Shown here: positions 11,594 to 23,069 of the stretch, in pieces | Numbering within the stretch: the first letter of the stretch is position 1 | Layout of the letters: every line of letters starts with the position of its first letter | Assembly: GCA_016647705.1 (NCBI GenBank) | Contig: CM028329.1 | Coordinates: 60,715,231-60,779,230, forward strand | Origin: Eucommia ulmoides | Taxonomy: Eukaryota; Streptophyta; Magnoliopsida; Garryales; Eucommiaceae | DNA: 64,000 nucleotides | Direction: 5' to 3' | Translations under genes and position numbers: made by a program | The notes under the pieces: generated by a model | What the model was told of the DNA's origin: nothing | Database searches by the model: none | What the model saw: the letters and a program-made list of their open reading frames with translations, nothing else

Positions 11594-11959
11594 CTAACAA
11601 CGAATAGGGATAGAGGTACTCTTGACAATGCATACAGATTGGTTAATAAGTGAAACATGAGAGGTGAAGGTAGAAAACTCACCAATCATATGATTGTTAG
11701 CCCCAGAATCCAGAATCCAAGTAGGGCGACCAGACTTACCATGAAGCGCAGTAGGAGTACCCGAGATAAGAGCAACCATAGGGTTGGAAGATGATGCCAA
11801 AGTGGTTAACTGAGCCTGAAACTGGGCAAGTTGAGCCTGGACGTGAGAAATATCCAGGAGAGTTGGTGGAGGATTTGCAGAACCAGGGACAATATCAACA
11901 ATAACATCAGTATGTGGTCCTCCTCTTCCTTTCATCCCTCCTAGGTTTCGAGGTTTCAA
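11594..11959 (-). pseudogene. copia aspartic protease region, broken
   Basis: Contains the protease active-site motif WILDSGANNHMIG at about 11719-11681, preceded by a Gln/Ala-rich linker. In copia polyproteins this motif follows the zinc knuckle directly, as here. The frame ends at a stop near 11594, just before the integrase part. Confidence 0.8.
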
Positions 11960-12640
11960 TTCAGGATAAAGATTGTAACAACAATCAATGTTGTGACCAG
12001 GCTTTCGGCAGTGTTGACAGTATGGTCACGTGCCTAATGGGCGAGGACCAGAGGAAGCTAGAAAGACCATCTGCTCAGGGACTGAAGGAGTGACTTCAGG
12101 TGGGAGAAGGAGCCGACGTTTTGAATCGTTGTCAACAGTAGAGAATGTATTGTATAAATCTGGTATCGGTGATGTGTTCAAATTTTGAGTGCGAAGATTC
12201 TCGTATTCTGGATTTAAACCTATCAAGAAATGGTATGTGTGTCGATGATCCTGACACTTGGCTTCGATCTTAGCAGCATCCTCAGGGAATTCACTCAGAG
12301 GTTTATACTGCGCAAGTTCCTCCCACCGAGATTGAAGGTAGCCAAAGTAATCCACAACAGAAAGTCCCAAGGATGCCTGGGAGGCATGGGAAATCTCACA
12401 GTAAAGCTCGAAGATCCGTGATTCATTGCGAGAATGGGCATACATTTTCGTAAGAGCAAACCATAATCCGCTGACAGTCTTGTGGAACATAAAAATATTA
12501 TAGATCTGTTCCTCCATAGAATTGAAGATCCACCCGAGGATGGTACAATTATCAGAGTCCCAGTGAGCAAACTTGGGATCGTTGATATCTGGCTTGGGTT
12601 CAGTGTCGTTGAGCCATCCGGTCTTACGTTTTCACCAAGG
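11959..12640 (-). pseudogene. copia gag (UBN2-like) and zinc knuckle, broken
   Basis: The minus strand encodes a gag with the words GWIFNSMEEQIYNIF, SGLWFALTKMYAHS and WEELAQYKPLSEFP, typical of the UBN2-type gag of plant copia elements. A CX2CX4HX4C zinc knuckle (CQHCRKPGHNIDCC) lies at about 12020-11979, just after an in-frame TGA at about 12025-12023. Upstream (about 12520-12640) the frame is disturbed. It forms the N-terminal part of the original polyprotein and can no longer be made whole. Confidence 0.8.
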
Positions 12641-13129
12641 TAGAGATGGAGAGAGCGAGACCAGACAGGAAAATTCGCTCCATTGAGTAAGATGGTAATA
12701 ACACGTTGGACCGTGGCGTTAAGGGCACTAGTAGAGTCAAAACGGGCGGGTAGCTATGGAGCAGGAACGGTCCGAAATGGGACGTCACATTCTCTTCCGA
12801 ATGCCATTAATACAGACGAGATGAGATTGTAGCATTGAAACAGACGGACAAATGCTACGAAAGACTGACGGGGCTTCGGAAAAAGAAGGTACAATATGAT
12901 AAAGGTAACCTTAACGTAGTTACCAGATCATTGAAAAGATGGTTGTATAGTTAAGACATCCGGAACACCAACGGATGGAGAACAACCGCAATAAGCAGTT
13001 GAGATTTACACAACGAACAATCCGCAACGTAGCAACAATAGACAGGAGCACATCAGTGTACGATATGCGAGATGGAGCGCGAAGGACTAGTTCGCGATAT
13101 TTGGGTTCGCGAGTTTGTGGTTCGCGATG

Positions 13130-13570
13130 TGACAACAGCGGCGGCTAGGGTTTGGGTTCACAGTTGTTTGCGAATGGGCAGTGGTTCGCGATGGTTCGTG
13201 GTTCGTGGCGGCTAGGGTTTCGCAGGGGTGGGTGTGGTTTGCAATGGGCAATGGTTTCACGAAGGTGGTTGTGGTTCGCGAACAGGCAGTGGCCGCAATG
13301 GAAGGGATGGGTGCGACTAGGTTTTGCAGGGGTGGTATGCGATAGCGGCGGCAACGGCGACTGGGGGTTTACAAATGGGGGTCGACGGCGACTAGGGTTT
13401 GCAAGAGGGGATGGGATGGCGGCGACTAAGGTTTGAGGCGGCGGCGACAGCTGGGGGTTTGCAATTGGGGGTTAGCGGAGGCTAGGTTTTTGGGGATGGT
13501 GGCAGCGGTGGTGGCGATTTGGTAGTTTCAATAGCTAGTGACGTCTGCCGATAAGGTTTGGGTGGAAAAA
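13130..13570 (-). other. copia 5' untranslated region, GGGTTTGC/GGCGGC repeats
   Basis: Lies between the primer-binding site and gag. Dominated by imperfect GGCGACTAGGGTTTGC-like repeats on the plus strand. Short open frames here are repeat artefacts. Confidence 0.5.
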
Positions 13571-13586
13571 ATTGACTATGATACCA

Positions 13587-13770
13587 TAAAGGATATAGGA
13601 AGAAGAGAAATAAAATATATTCATTGTTTTGTACATTCATAATGAGCCTTATTCCTTCCATTATATAGCCACAGTAACAGACTAAATTAGAAAGAATACT
13701 ATAAGGTTATAAAGTCTTACAATGAAGATACCAAAAATAGAAATTAAGGTGTAGATATAATATTTCAACA
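13587..13770 (-). repeat. 5' LTR of the copia element
   Basis: 184 bp. The initiator-tRNA primer-binding site TGGTATCATAG abuts it on the minus strand at 13586-13576. Followed by the second AAGTG target duplication at 13771-13775. Confidence 0.9.
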
Positions 13771-13775
13771 AAGTG

Positions 13776-14039
13776 TCAAAACACACACATTTTAAACTCG
13801 AATATAAACAAAATACAAGCAAATGGAATTATTGCTGCGTTTGACATCATATACATAACATAAAAAAAAAAAAAAAAAAAACTTGAGTTTTTCATGATCA
13901 AAAGAATTACCAAAAAAAAAAAAAAAAAACTATGTATAAAACCCCTCACTCACTCACTTCCCAATATAAAAAAATAAAATAAATCAAATTAAAAAAAAAA
14001 AAAAAAATTAAAAAAATCCCACTCCAACTTTCCTACTTC
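13776..14039. repeat. A-rich low-complexity tracts
   Basis: Three poly-A runs (about 13861-13880, 13914-13929, 13991-14010) downstream of the kinesin stop. Likely the kinesin 3' UTR/downstream region on the minus strand, plus spacer. Confidence 0.5.
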
Positions 14040-17000
14040 CTATTTCCTCCCCGCTTTCCTCTTCATTTCAGCCGCACCGCCCAGTCTCCCGCCGCTCCTT
14101 AGCAGGGGAGTGTGGCTGGCCCCGTTTGTCACTTTACGTGATGGCGAAGGGCCCTGTTTAGGAATCATACTCCGGCTGCATACGTCAAGAACAACGGTTA
14201 AATTCAACAAAATGAGTACACTTTTTTTTTTTAAATGTCAATTTGGTGCACTTTCTGTTTTTTTTTTTTTTTTTACATGTTCCCAGATTTTTAAAACAAG
14301 TTAGGAACACAACAGAACTGTTCCTATATTTCTGTTTCTGTTCCGATATTTTTGAAACCGAGAAAACGGAACAAAAGCACCACCTTGGATGACATTTTCG
14401 AAAACAACAATAAAAATAAGTCAATCTACCGTCTCACCTAGTGCTTATATTCCCACATTTCCAATGGGAATAAAAAGAGAGATTGTTGTTTTGGGGGGAG
14501 GGGGGGGAACTGTTTTTGTTCTTCTATTACATTTTTAGAATCAATTTCTATGAACGGTTTTTGGTTTTCGGTTTCAATTTCAACATTTTTGGAATTTAGA
14601 ACCGGTAATCGGGGGGAAAAACACAAACAAACGCCACCGCTTAGACGAGATTTTGGAAACTAAAGTTTACACAAAATAATCAAATAGGCACTCGTTTGTT
14701 TGTGGTTTACTCCTACATTTCTGCTGGGAACAGAAACAGAAATATGGGACTGTTTTTGGTTCTTCTCTTATGTTTTTAGAATAAATTCCTAGTAATAGAA
14801 CAAAATTTGTTCCCAGAGTACTTTCTTCCAAGATTTTTTTGAAAACAAAAACCGTAATCTGGGAACAAAAACATCAAATCAAACGCCACCTTAGATCACT
14901 TTTTCGAAACAAACAGATCATTTGGCACTCGTTTGTTCAGCGTTTTACTCCCACATTTCTGCTGGGAACAGAAACAGAAATATGGGACTGTTTATTGTTC
15001 TTCTCTTATGTTTTTAGAATAAATTTCTAGTAATAGAACAAAATTTGTTCCCAGAGTACTTTCTTCCAAGATTTTTTTGAAAACAAAAACCGTAATCTGG
15101 GAACAAAAACACCAAATCAAACGCCACCTTAGATCACTTTTTCGAAATAAAAAGATCATCAAGCAAAAATACCTTAGCATTTCCGGGCTTTTCGCCTGTT
15201 TCTGATTTGGCTTCTGACTCTTTGAACCAACCCCATTGCCATTGCCATTTGTTAGGCTGCTAAGTTTCGAATGATTGAACTGCCACAGCAAATCAGGCTC
15301 AGAAGAATCACTAGTGACTGCATCAATCTCGTCAGAATCATCGGCTGACTGGAATAGGTTGAACTGCGCATGATCCGAATATAACTTCGATGAATCCGGC
15401 AAGTATTTCTGATAAAAAACATCAGACATGCCGTTTATGTTGTCTTGTCTGTTGTTTACCATGACCTTGTCGACCCACTCGCCTGATGCCATGTCTCTGT
15501 CCTCATATTCATAGTTTTGACATGGAGTCACAACGGGAGGCCACGGAGGAGAGTTTCCTAATAACTCGTCGAGATCAAAGCTTGGCCTCTTTTGTCTTAA
15601 TCCCGAATTGTTATGGACCTACAAAAAAAATTACAAGGTATTCTATTAGGTTTCAGTAATTTTAAGGATGTGTTTTGGATAAGAAATTTGATAAATTCAC
15701 GGATTTCAGAATGAGATTTTAGAATGGGAATTTTAAGATCCTCTTGGTTCGGAAATTTGTTCGTTTGGGTTTTTCTGAAATTGAAAATTTATTGACATAA
15801 TTTCACTTTATTCGGGAGGATTTAAAAAAAAAAAAAAAAGGAAAAAAAGATGACATTTTATTCCCTTTTAATCGCATTTTGAAATTCCAAGAAATAAACA
15901 ATTTCCTTTTTGAATTGGAGGATTTGAGAAATCTTTTATTAAAATCAAATCCTCTACCCAAACTCCACCTAAGAACACTAGGTGAAATTAATGCACAAAA
16001 ACGTGTTCGGTAAACGTCTCTGTTCCCAAAATTTTGGAAGTAATTTAAGATTATTTCCTGAATTCCTTGGGGATCTGAGAAACAAAAATATTAATTCCTA
16101 TTCACTCCTACAAAATTATTCCCACCACCACCCAGCGGTCCATCACTACCACACCAGCCACCATGCATTTAAAGGGAAAAAAAAATGTTGCAATCAAACG
16201 TGTTTCTTATTTTTGTTCTAAAAAATTAAAAGAAACAATTTCAGGACAATGGTCGTTACCAAACATGTTTCTATTTCCAGTTTTCCAGGAAAAGAAACAG
16301 AAACAGAAACAGCAACAGGGCCTAACCTAACCTAATATATTCACTCTTACATGGAATTATTCCAGTTTTTCCAACTGCAAACAGGCTTTAACTATGGGTA
16401 ATCTAACTATGATCCTGACGACAAATTCAATTATCATGGGACTGTGTAAGAAGTCTAATTTTTCAAATACTGAACTAAAAGTATCATCAGAAACTCCATA
16501 GATGGTCACACACAAATAATGAAGATGCTAAGAACAACGGAGATTTTATGTTAAAAAAAATAAAAAAATCTTGATATTCATGATATTGACTCTACCTCAA
16601 TGTTTCCAACATCCTCCATGGGCTTCCTGTGTTGGCTCTTTGAAGTAGAAAACATGTCCCCATTCTGCAAGTTACTGGATTGCAATGGTGACGGCGACAA
16701 CATGCCACATGGACTGCTAGATGTCGAATGCTGAATGGGCTCCGAAATACCCCCTTCTTTCCTCGCTAAGGCTGCCTTGAGACTCGCAATCTGAAAAAAT
16801 AAAGTAATTATTTCAGTGGAAAGAAGGGCAAGCCAAACATCGTATAATCTATATAATCAAGACATATTTTTATATAAATGTCTTTCGTTAAATAGTTAAA
16901 GGTCGAGATTGATTTAAGGAGAATAGATGGATAAGATTGAATAATAAAAGTTTGGGTCGGGGTGGGGTGGGGTGGGCCTAGGCCCTTTTTTTATTATTAT

Positions 17001-20000
17001 TATTTACAATCTATAAATAAGAAAATCAATATAGCACTTTTAAGCCATCCCTAATTATGGAAAATATCGAATAAGAAATTATAAAAAAAAATAATGATGT
17101 GTTCAATAACCTGTTCTTTGAGCTCTTTAACATCTGAGCTATCTTTGTTTACTCGTGCAGCACCGAGTTCAACAGTTGCCACCCGCTCTGCAAACTTAAG
17201 TGTGCTGATTGTTTCTCCAACAGCATCTATTTCGGGGCTTATGTGAACAAACATCAGTGTCTTGGCTTGCCCTCCTATAAGGAAAAACAACCCCAAGAAA
17301 CCACAGTTAAAACAATTGGAGAAAAAAATAAGGTAGTGTTTGGTTGCACAGAATTAGGTCCTTGGTATTGGAATTAGAAATGAACCCTGAAAATTTTGTT
17401 TTTTTCACATGCGTTCAATTCCAATTCCGTATAAAATTGGAGAAAAAATAAGGTAGTGTTTGGTTGCATGAAATTATGTCCTTGGTTGCAATTAGAAATG
17501 AACCCATGAAATCTTTTATTTTATGTTATTTTTACATGCATTTATTTCTAATTCCAGTTCCAATTCCAATTCCAATTCCAAATCCACAATCCCATACTTC
17601 CAAACGCTGCCTAAAAGCAAAAAAACAAGATGGATAATTCTTTTAGACCTGTTTGGTTGTGTAAATTGTAAAATTTTTCAATTAATCAATTTATGAATTG
17701 CTATAGTGTTTGTTTATGAGAAGTAAAAAAACTTAAATTAGCTAGCTAATGATTTTTGTTCCAGTTTATTGGAGTAAAATACAATTTAAAAATTTAACTG
17801 AATTAAATATGTTGTACTTTAAATGCTATTTCTCGTGTAACTGAAGTAAAATATAGGTAAATATTTTAACTAAATTAAATCAGTTGTATATTTCTTTACT
17901 CCTAATGGAAAAATCAATTCATCAAAAATAAGAAAAATCATGAAATAGGAAAATTTAGACAACCAAACGGGGCCTTAATCCTTACCTAGTGAATCTTGCA
18001 GCAATTGTGTGAGTTTGCTGTTCCTGTAAGGTACGTGCGAATTCTTTTGGGCAAGGGAAGCGATCACGTCACCTAAAGCTGAGAGAGATTTATTAATATG
18101 CTGGGCCTCTTTTAGTCTATCTCCTGTCACTTCAGATTTGTCTACCCTCTCGCTTCCAGCCAGATCAACTAAATGCATACATCCACGAAGAATGTTGCCA
18201 GACGTCAGATCTCTCCCTTGCACATGAACAGTTAAGCAACTGCACATGATGTAAAATAAGATTAGAACCCGAAAAATAATTTAAAAAAAAAAAACTAAAA
18301 CTCAAAATGCATGCATGAAGAAATCAAGAAATAGAGTTATATACCTGTGGGAGCGACTACTTCGATCATTCAGTGCTGTAGCGCCTACTGCACGATTGTT
18401 CTGTCCTATTATCATTAACTGGATAACATCAGATGTTGATGTAACACGAACAAGGCTTGCATCAGGTACGTTAAGTCCTGTTTGGGAGCTATTGCGAATT
18501 TCTAATGTGTTGAATTATTAAGGAACCCATTAAAAATATTTTATAAAATGTAGTCTAAATCATAATTCAGCTTGAAAATCATATAAAATGGGAGGATTAA
18601 AGCAGTTTTAGTGCCATAAACTACTGTTTAGGGAAAATCAAAGAAATTAATGGAGTGATGAAGGATATCTTTTGTTAAGGCCGTCAGCAACAAGAAGATC
18701 CCTAACTTGCTCGTTATAAATTTCAATCATCTGAACAGAAACTTCATATCTGAAAGTGTCTTTTCGTTCTTCAGCAAGAAGAAACAGATCGCCTAATGCC
18801 CTGTAATTTACTCCCTTATCTTTTTCTGTAAGATTCCTTGGTCCACTCTGGATGAGAAACAAGAAAAAACCCATTTGCATGAATCATTAGACAAATCTTA
18901 TGGAACATAAATTATCATAGTTTAGAGAAGATGTGTTTTTTGTCGAAGAAACCCACCATTGTGTAAGTTTTTCCTGATCCAGTTTGACCATATGCAAATA
19001 TGCAAACATTGTAGCCATCTAGCACGGAACGAATCAATGGTTGGGTGTCTGAAAAGACCTCAGCTGCAAAAATAAAAAACAAAAATTTGATAAAACAACG
19101 GCAGAAAAAGAATCCAGAACCCAAAATTGGAAGAATCTATCTAACAAAGCCATCAAAGCAAAAGCGTGCAAACCTTGGGATGCAGAGGGTCCAAATACTT
19201 TGTTAAAGTTGAAGGACCTTTGTCCTTTTCCATACTTCGATGGGGTATTAATTGTAATGATTCCTTCGTCTATCTGATCCACAGTACTTAAATAGTTTGA
19301 TTGCCCGGGAAAGAAAGGTCTTACTCGACAATAAACTCTAATACTTCCTGTTTGAAAGGAAAAAAAGAAAAAGAGAATACATCAGAAAAATGATGTTTAG
19401 ATTCTTGAACGGAAGAAGAACAATGACAGTGACAAGCTGATAACTAAGCATTTTAATAAGATAAAATTACCCTTCAGGTCCTGGACTTGATTGTATAGCT
19501 TGCGGTTCTCATCAAGAACTCTATGATATCCAGAAGCAGCGTGAGCTAAGCCATGAATATGCATGCCTACACGGAAACCGATATAAACACAATATAGTTA
19601 TCAGATATGTCGTGACCATGAAAAAACCACCCTCAGATCCCCCAAAAATTACAAGGTAGAGAACAATAAAGAAAAAGAGTAAAATAATAATAATAATCAT
19701 TACCTAGATTTTGCATCTCCTCCTGAAATTTCATTTGCATGAACTGCATACCAGCTCTTGTGGTAGAAAGAGTTTGCTTGAGCACCTGACATAAAAAGAA
19801 TCACATTATTTAATCAAAACAAGAAACATTCAAAGATTATGGAGAGTGTTGAAACTAAGACTGTATTTTTACCTTAATATCAGTTTGTTGTTGGTCAAAG
19901 ATCATATGCTGTTTCTGAGATCTTTTTTTCGATTCCTCATCAGAAATGTGATTGTTAGGAAACAATTCCTCTTTCTTTATCAGTTTGCCATTCTTATCTC

Positions 20001-22441
20001 CCATCTTAACCTTTACATATAAGAAGAATAAGCAAGCTATACATATGTTCTAGGAAATTATAAATGCTAGACTGCAATGGTGTCCTTTAAATTGGATATG
20101 AACAAATTACCTTTGAGTCACTTGAAGTGTATTTCACAAAAGATAGGTTGCCATGAGAAATAACCGAATCTTTTGCAGTTGCTTTCTTCTGAGAGGAGAT
20201 AAAAGCGCAACCCACAAAAAAAAAAGGTAAATACCAAATAGCATTTGACAACTATGGTTGTCTCGATTTTTACACATACAAACTCAAAATGTAATGTTAG
20301 ATACAAACAAAGAGAATCAAAGACGTTCAAAATATGAGAAGCAGCTCCTTCGTGCAAAAGTTTAAGAGCATACCACTTCGACTTGGTTTGCAACTCGCTG
20401 CTCAAACTCCTCTACAACCTTAGTTAGCACGGATTCTACAAGCTGTTGCAAACAGAAAAGTGGTTCTGACTTAGAATCAGGGTTGGTGGTTGTAAGTTCT
20501 CCCGAACAGCTAGTCATAAAATTGTTAAAATTCAAAATAACATCTTTTTAGGATGCAATAATTAAAAAATATTGCACAACTATTTTTCTAGATGAAAGTT
20601 AAATCCAAATTGAATTAAACGCATAAAAAAAAATAAAAAAATTATGCATTGAAAGGTGATTTTTTTGGTGTTTTTATGTCTTAGTAGAAGCAAGAATAAG
20701 CACTTACACTCGGAACTTCTTCAGGCTTCTTATCTAAAAGAACAGCACGAACAAGCATACTCAAGGAAGAAGCAGACTGCTAATAAGAATACAAAAGTAC
20801 AAGAATGAACCAACCTGAGTGATAAAAAGCAGAAGGAGACAATTCAATCAGTATAGGCATAGGTTACCCACCGTCTTACTAGATTCCGTCTCAGGACATG
20901 ATACATTCAAAGCTTTTTCATTCATTGATGTAGTCCTAGACAAAGAATTTGTGAATGGATCTGAATTTTTCCGCACAAATTGTTTTCCTGTTGTTGTAGG
21001 TTTTACATTTCCACCAAATTTCCAAACTCCATTGCCACCAGTCTGTTTCCACTCACCAAATGATTTGAGCGCCAAAACACAGTTCACTATCCTCGAAGAT
21101 TTTCCTCCCTGGAAAATTGCCAATAACGAAGTTAGAATTCACTGGAAATAGCCAAAACACAATTCCGAAACCTTAGAATTCAGTAAGTTCTATTCTTATA
21201 GTGCAGCAGCTTAATCATTTCCCAAGTAATTCCCATATTATTCCTCCCTAAACTCTAGAAATCACTACAAAAACTAGCAAAAACACCTACTTGTTCCAAA
21301 TCGGATGCTTCAAAGGTAGGAAGCCCCATCTCTTGGACAGCTACAAGGAAGTTCCTCACATTTTCAAAGTACTGATATGCAGATAAAGCTGCTCCATCAG
21401 GTATAAGAGTAGAATCACACGGGCTTTCAACCACCTGAAATTGATTGCATCTTGTTGATGAAAAGACAAACGGGTGCCCCATATACAATGAAAACATAAG
21501 AAACCACGTACATAAAATAAATTAAAGAGAAGAAAAAAAGGAAAGTAGAATTCACCTTAGGCACAGCTCCTGGTTGAACCCTATTGAGCACATTGCAAAG
21601 AATAAGTCCACTTCTTAAACCAAGTCTGAACTCTTCTTCAGAGGGCTCAGCCGGTAAATCTCTTGCACCTACAACTCCAACCATCTTTCTCAGCCATGCA
21701 GCAGCCTCATACCTTCTTGTTGCTGCAATTAATAGACAACAACGTTATATTGATGAACTTACAATTAAAAAATTAGCAGTTGTTGCCAATCTGCAACTTT
21801 CAAATTCAAAAATAAAATAAAAACATTATCGGTAATCCGTAGGGGAAAATTACATAGATAAGCCTGGAATTGGAAATGAAAATTTTATATTCCTTCATTT
21901 CCAGCTCCAATTTCAAGGCACCAATTCCGTGCAACTAAATACTGGAATTGATGTAAGGGAATTAGAAGGCCAAAAACTGAAAGAAACGAAGTGATTGAGC
22001 AAATCATAAATTAAAATTTTCAATAAATTAGAAATTTTTATATCGATCCCGACTCCTCAGCTACCCCAATGCTTTGGCTTCCACTTAACGAACCAGATAC
22101 AAACTGAAACAATCCGAGAATTTAGCATCTTTTCCTTTTGCCTACTTTTTGAGTTGGTAACCACTAATCAATGGCATTTACATTGCACTAAATTACAAGA
22201 AAATACTGTCTTGGTATAAAGCTTAAACATCAAAAAACAGTAAAATCCAACACCGATAAGGCCAAATAATCTCAAATTCCAAAACAAATTAAACGGAACC
22301 AAACAAAAAAAAAAAATAGTTACCAGCTTCCTCCGCTCTCCTGGCGTCCAAATCAATATCTCTTGATCTCAACCCGTGCTGTTGAAGAACATCCTCCACC
22401 ACAGACGCCGCAGAGAACGCCAATGCACCTTCAGCCGCCAT
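14040..22441 (-). CDS. KIN-14 kinesin with N-terminal CH domain (19 exons, about 1002 aa)
   Basis: Coding exons: 22441-22324, 21722-21556, 21434-21291, 21108-20872, 20776-20708, 20442-20374, 20188-20111, 20004-19873, 19785-19704, 19566-19471, 19347-19174, 19063-18957, 18847-18669, 18506-18345, 18239-17986, 17274-17111, 16790-16596, 15618-15173, 14175-14040; they sum to 1003 codons with stop. A calponin-homology domain (residues about 45-165, [13 protein letters not shown] to [13 protein letters not shown]) is followed by coiled coil (about 230-390). An internal motor (about 398-740) has [12 protein letters not shown]-loop GQTGSGKT, switch I NDRSSRSH and switch II DLAGSE. The tail is basic at its C-terminus. 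This is the plant KIN-14 arrangement of Arabidopsis KP1-like proteins, minus-end motors that can bridge microtubules and actin (family knowledge). Intron 13 is AT-AC; the last intron is full of MITE copies. A CAG or TAG acceptor at exon 5 shifts the model by one residue. Confidence 0.93.
14176..15172. repeat. Tandemly duplicated MITE-like units in kinesin intron 18
   Basis: Units 14687-14923 and 14924-15160 (period 237 bp) are almost identical. They share GCTGGGAACAGAAACAGAAA, CCCAGAGTACTTTCTTCC and CAAATCAAACGCCACCTTAG. A diverged third unit lies at about 14440-14686. The last coding exon (14175-14040) lies beyond this intron. Confidence 0.7.
15990..16335. mobile_element. Tourist-like MITE copy in kinesin intron 17
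   Basis: Shares the interior words AACGTGTTCGGTAAACGT, TTCACTCCTACAAAA and GGTCGTTACCAAACATGTTTC with the copies at 27221 and 38568, and ends in AACAGGGCCTAACC. The left end is eroded. Confidence 0.5.
17331..17620. mobile_element. MITE-like repeat pair (GGTAGTGTTTGGTTGCA) in kinesin intron 15
   Basis: Two partial units begin AAGGTAGTGTTTGGTTGCA (17330 and 17450), and the second ends CCAAACGCTGCCTAA. The same family as the array at 1700-2310. Confidence 0.5.
17646..17974. mobile_element. Tourist-like MITE, TTA target duplication, in kinesin intron 15
   Basis: Terminal inverted repeats GACCTGTTTGGTTGTGTAAATT and, on the reverse strand, GGCCCCGTTTGGTTGTCTAAATT. Flanked by TTA at 17643-17645 and 17975-17977, the target duplication expected of PIF/Harbinger-derived elements. 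329 bp, non-coding. Confidence 0.7.
18507..18668 (-). other. AT-AC (U12-type) intron in the kinesin motor domain
   Basis: The donor reads AG|ATATCCTTC (18668-18660) and the acceptor CAACAC|ATTAGA (ending 18507). A near-perfect U12 branch site TTCCTTAAT lies at 18525-18517, 11-12 nt upstream of the acceptor. Only this AT-AC junction preserves the reading frame into [16 protein letters not shown], a conserved kinesin-14 segment; no GT-AG choice does. It is 162 bp long. Confidence 0.92.
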
Positions 22442-23069
22442 TCCAGAGAAAAAAACGTTTTCCTAAAAACACAATTCAAGCTCCCACCATCCGAATTTCT
22501 CAATTCTCCCGGACAAAAAGAAATCCTACCAAATCTGATCTCCTTCCGCTGAAATCAGAACAGACAAACACGATCTCTAGGCTCTTTTACACTAGCAACT
22601 AAAGAATCATAGCTAGGATTCTCAGTACAAGATCAGAACAGGAAAAGAAGCTTGAGAGAGAATGATGAATATATATCGATATAGATATAGGTGTAGAGAG
22701 AGATAGGTTGAAAGCATTCAAAGTAATCCATTTCTTCCTTTGCCAATACACAACACACCATCCACCATGATCGCTCCGCTTTTTCTCTCTCTAGGAATCC
22801 CGAAAGCTCTCTCTCTCTCTCTCTCTATTTTTCAGTAGACTCTGCTTTATACAACTGAGAGTAATGGCTTCTCTACCAAGTCCTACGCCACATATTGCCG
22901 AACCACGATCCGAACCTCCCGGCTCGACACCTCAACCGTTTTTTTTGTTTTTTTTTCTTCATTTTTTTGCTAATATTATTTTATTTTTTAAATGAATAAA
23001 TGTATTTTTTTAATCATTTGAAAAAGTAACCCAACGGTCTACACAATGTGGCCAAACTCTAGTACTTAA
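22442..23069 (-). other. Kinesin 5' UTR and promoter region
   Basis: Upstream of the kinesin ATG. Contains a CT microsatellite at about 22808-22826 (GA on the gene strand), common in plant 5' leaders, and a second CT-rich run near 22780. No other gene seen. Confidence 0.4.

Larger units (their letters stand above)
3256..13770 (-). mobile_element. Ty1/copia LTR retrotransposon, degenerate, with nested LTR insertions
   Basis: Two 184-bp direct repeats (3256-3439 and 13587-13770) are flanked by the perfect 5-bp target duplication AAGTG (3251-3255 and 13771-13775). On the minus strand each LTR starts TGTT and ends TTTA. The primer-binding site TGGTATCATAG follows the upstream LTR directly (13586 downward), and a polypurine tract GAGGGGGAG precedes the downstream LTR (about 3440-3450). 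The domain order gag, zinc knuckle, protease, integrase, reverse transcriptase, RNase H is the copia order. Removing the two outermost insertions and their duplicated 5-bp sites leaves about 5.45 kb, normal for copia. The LTRs differ at about 24 of 184 positions by eye, so the insertion is old. Stops and frameshifts in every domain show it is dead. Confidence 0.93.
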
